Positions 14,692-16,608 of a DNA stretch of 16,608 nt are shown in pieces (positions within the stretch are counted from its first letter, which is position 1; every line of letters starts with the position of its first letter). This DNA comes from UBA5266 sp002411545. GTDB lineage: Bacteria > Bacteroidota > Bacteroidia > Bacteroidales > WCHB1-69. The position numbers and the translations under genes were made by a program. The DNA lies in assembly GCA_028693085.1 (NCBI GenBank), contig JAQUWC010000043.1:1-16608 (forward strand), read 5' to 3'. Under the pieces are notes generated by a model. That model searched no databases, was not told the DNA's origin, and saw only the letters and a list, made by a program, of their open reading frames with translations.

Positions 14692-16608
14692 TCACATGCT
14701 TTCGTAAGCCTGCATATATTCGTAATACAGATCTTTATTTCCGCGTTTTTCATAACTATCCGCTAATGCTTTGTAGAGTTTTTTAGTGGCGGCTCTTTCG
14801 TTAAGACCTTGTGCTTGATATATTTTTAGTAATTGTTGAGCCATTTGATTATCGAGACGATCAAGGTCGATGAGCATCAATAATTCTTGCTCAGCTGCTT
14901 GTAAATTTCCACGATTCATATAAATATTGCTCGCCACCATATAGGCTTGCGGGTTTTTAAAATTAACGGTTTTTAATAAATTACATATTTGTAAAGCCTT
15001 ATCTATTTGATTGGTGAATAAATAATAATTCATCAAGTACAGATTACCCATTTCGTTATGTGGTTCCAGCGCAAGTGTCTTATCGATGGTAAGCTTGGCT
15101 TTTTCTATTTGATTGGTATTGAAATAAACTTCAATGAGATTGAATAAAGCCGCTTCGTTGGAAGGGTCAAGGACGATGGCTTTGTTTAGATAAAAGGCGG
15201 CACTATCATATTGTTGTTTTTCTTTGAATTGATAACCTATCATATCGGATTTATCCTTACGTTTCAAAATTAAACAAATGGGTTTGCCGTCAACCTCAAT
15301 GGTATGTACAGTATTGTTGGGAGGGAAATGCCGACTTTTTTGTAAATCGGGAGAAATACCTGTAATGACAAAAATACCGTAATCCCAATCCCAATTACCT
15401 CTTTCATACCATCGCGCAAAGCCCACTTGAAAGCGGTTAGTGTCGTTGCGGAAATAATAACTCACTGAAGCCGGATGCCAGGTCGTTACGATGATTTTGT
15501 CGGAAGTTTCCAAGCCTGTTTTATCGGCATGTTTGATCACCCATTCGGAGGCTTCGCGGGTGGAATGATAATAATAATCTAATTCGTAATTACCGTAAGC
15601 TTTCTTTATTCCTCCGGCCAACTCATTGAAATAAATATATTCATAGGGATGATTTTTAACGACATGAATAAAGGGAGGCAACAATAACAAGAAGGGTAAA
15701 ACGGTAAAAATCACCTTAAGATATTTATTTTTGGCCCATTGTACCAAGGCGTCGAAGCCCAATGCTGCGGCTACTACCATAGGAAGATAGGCGAAAAGTG
15801 AATGACGCCATCCTCCGTACACGTTGGCATTGGTATAGACAATCCAGAATACAGGGAATATAAAAGAAAAATATACGATAAAAGTCGTAAAACGTTTTTC
15901 TTTTTTCCATCCTCCCAAGAAGGGATATATCAACATTCCGAGAATGACGGCTATGGGGATGCTTATAAGTATATATTTGGGTGTATAATACCAGGGTAGG
16001 GAATCGGACCATTGCAAACTACCTTCAAAATTTTGCCGTATGGCCGTTGCAAATTGCGCCATACCCGAAAAGGATTCTTTTACATGAGCAATGGGAGCCT
16101 CCAGGGCATAGGGCCACACCAATACCATTAATATGTATGCTGCTATGGAAATGCCCAATCCATACGTAAATAGTTTTTTCGTGAGATAGCCCAGGCTTTG
16201 TTCTTTCGGAATGTTGACTTTCACTTTCTTTTTTTGGCTTGTCGTATTTTTTGTATGTGATTTGTTGGTATAATATTGTTTTATTAAATAGATCAATCCG
16301 AACAAACCAAAATAAGGAATCAGCAAGATACCGGGAATACGCACGGCCATGGCAAAAGCTATACTTATGGTCAAGTATATAATCGTCGATTTTTTAGGTT
16401 TAGGAAATTGCCGGAGAAAGAGGGTGATGTAATATACGCCCATCATCATGGCTGTAGCAAAAGAAATATCTTTGATATTATTAAAGGAATGACCTAAAAA
16501 GCGGGGCGAGAGAAACAAAAGCAAAGCTGCAAATACGGCGGCACGCCGGCTACCGCTGACTCGAAAAGCCATTAAGGAAACAAATAAAATCCCCAGCCAT
16601 CCAAAAAT
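14692..16608 (-). CDS. Glycosyltransferase-39-like (GT-C) membrane protein with C-terminal TPR region (5' end outside window)
   Basis: The frame is open to the right edge (12 codons before the first internal Met at 16570-16572), so this is the C-terminal 638 residues. Numbered from that Met, hydrophobic segments lie at about 11-28, 37-54, 63-98, 134-153, 198-219, 229-247, 259-276 and 284-302. LSPRFLGHSFNNIKDISFA (21-39) and the lumenal NVYGGWRHSLFAYLPMV (250-266) and YIYFNELAGG/YELDYYYHSTREASEWV (312-345) are patterns of GT39/ArnT-like lipid-sugar-dependent transferases. The acidic catalytic motif of the first loop would be upstream of the window. A basic loop (104-123) is likely cytoplasmic. 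Residues about 440-620 are tetratricopeptide-like helical repeats (e.g. QQYDSAAFYLNKAIVLDPSN, AEQELLMLIDLDR), probably periplasmic. The acceptor is unknown. It precedes porX by 75 bases; co-transcription is possible but unproven. Confidence 0.8.
   Translation of the reverse strand: MFGWLGILFVSLMAFRVSGSRRAAVFAALLLFLSPRFLGHSFNNIKDISFATAMMMGVYYITLFLRQFPKPKKSTIIYLTISIAFAMAVRIPGILLIPYFGLFGLIYLIKQYYTNKSHTKNTTSQKKKVKVNIPKEQSLGYLTKKLFTYGLGISIAAYILMVLVWPYALEAPIAHVKESFSGMAQFATAIRQNFEGSLQWSDSLPWYYTPKYILISIPIAVILGMLIYPFLGGWKKEKRFTTFIVYFSFIFPVFWIVYTNANVYGGWRHSLFAYLPMVVAAALGFDALVQWAKNKYLKVIFTVLPFLLLLPPFIHVVKNHPYEYIYFNELAGGIKKAYGNYELDYYYHSTREASEWVIKHADKTGLETSDKIIVTTWHPASVSYYFRNDTNRFQVGFARWYERGNWDWDYGIFVITGISPDLQKSRHFPPNNTVHTIEVDGKPICLILKRKDKSDMIGYQFKEKQQYDSAAFYLNKAIVLDPSNEAALFNLIEVYFNTNQIEKAKLTIDKTLALEPHNEMGNLYLMNYYLFTNQIDKALQICNLLKTVNFKNPQAYMVASNIYMNRGNLQAAEQELLMLIDLDRLDNQMAQQLLKIYQAQGLNERAATKKLYKALADSYEKRGNKDLYYEYMQAYESM

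Noticed and set aside
14318..14707. 129-codon plus-strand frame antisense to porX
   Set aside because: Lies opposite the well-conserved PorX receiver domain; the hydrophobic Ser/Ile-rich product is typical of antisense to coding DNA.
1..16608. CRISPR arrays, transposases, integrases, tRNA-linked attachment sites, toxin-antitoxin pairs
   Set aside because: None seen on either strand; the intergenic regions are short and hold no tandem spaced repeats or tRNA-like sequence.

Overview
The window looks like a chromosomal segment of a Bacteroidota bacterium, probably Bacteroidales-like; that rank is my inference. The evidence is: a Bacteroidetes-type short primary sigma factor; T9SS/gliding-lineage genes (PorX, GldD); an OstA-like protein and a thioredoxin-like lipid-free exported protein of types common in this phylum; three promoter -7 elements fitting the phylum consensus TAnnTTTG; and weak or absent Shine-Dalgarno sequences. 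Base composition is AT-rich and even throughout. I see no mobile element, CRISPR array, rRNA or tRNA, so this reads as core genome rather than an accessory island. The largest gene-free gap is 158 bases (6201-6358).

Left part, minus strand (1-6200): a probable operon read leftward from a divergent promoter region at 6201-6358. Its order is a 43-residue lipoprotein (missed by length-filtered gene calling), an exported beta-rich protein, an OstA/LptA-like protein, and a fused two-domain ABC ATPase of the Dpp/Opp type. These four are separated by only 5 to 30 bases. After a 123-base gap come an HtrA/DegQ-type protease with a lipoprotein signal and, 21 bases later, the primary sigma factor RpoD, cut by the left window edge.

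Middle, plus strand (6359-7776): uracil-DNA glycosylase, followed 23 bases later by an unrecognised 237-residue cytoplasmic protein.

Right part, minus strand (7805-16608), in transcription order from the right edge: a glycosyltransferase-39-like membrane protein with a C-terminal TPR region (5' end outside the window); PorX, the response regulator/PglZ-domain regulator of type IX secretion; an outer-membrane beta-barrel protein 6 bases behind it; arabinose-5-phosphate isomerase KdsD, with its own promoter and a TTG start; a periplasmic thioredoxin-fold protein; asparaginyl-tRNA synthetase; and the gliding lipoprotein GldD.

The common theme is the cell envelope: LPS core precursor supply (KdsD), a possible LPS-transport factor (OstA-like), envelope quality control (HtrA, thioredoxin-like protein), T9SS/gliding (PorX, GldD) and surface glycosylation (GT39). 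I did not find a clearly novel system. The best leads are the tiny lipoprotein in the OstA operon, the unknown protein after ung, and the tight PorX/beta-barrel pairing.
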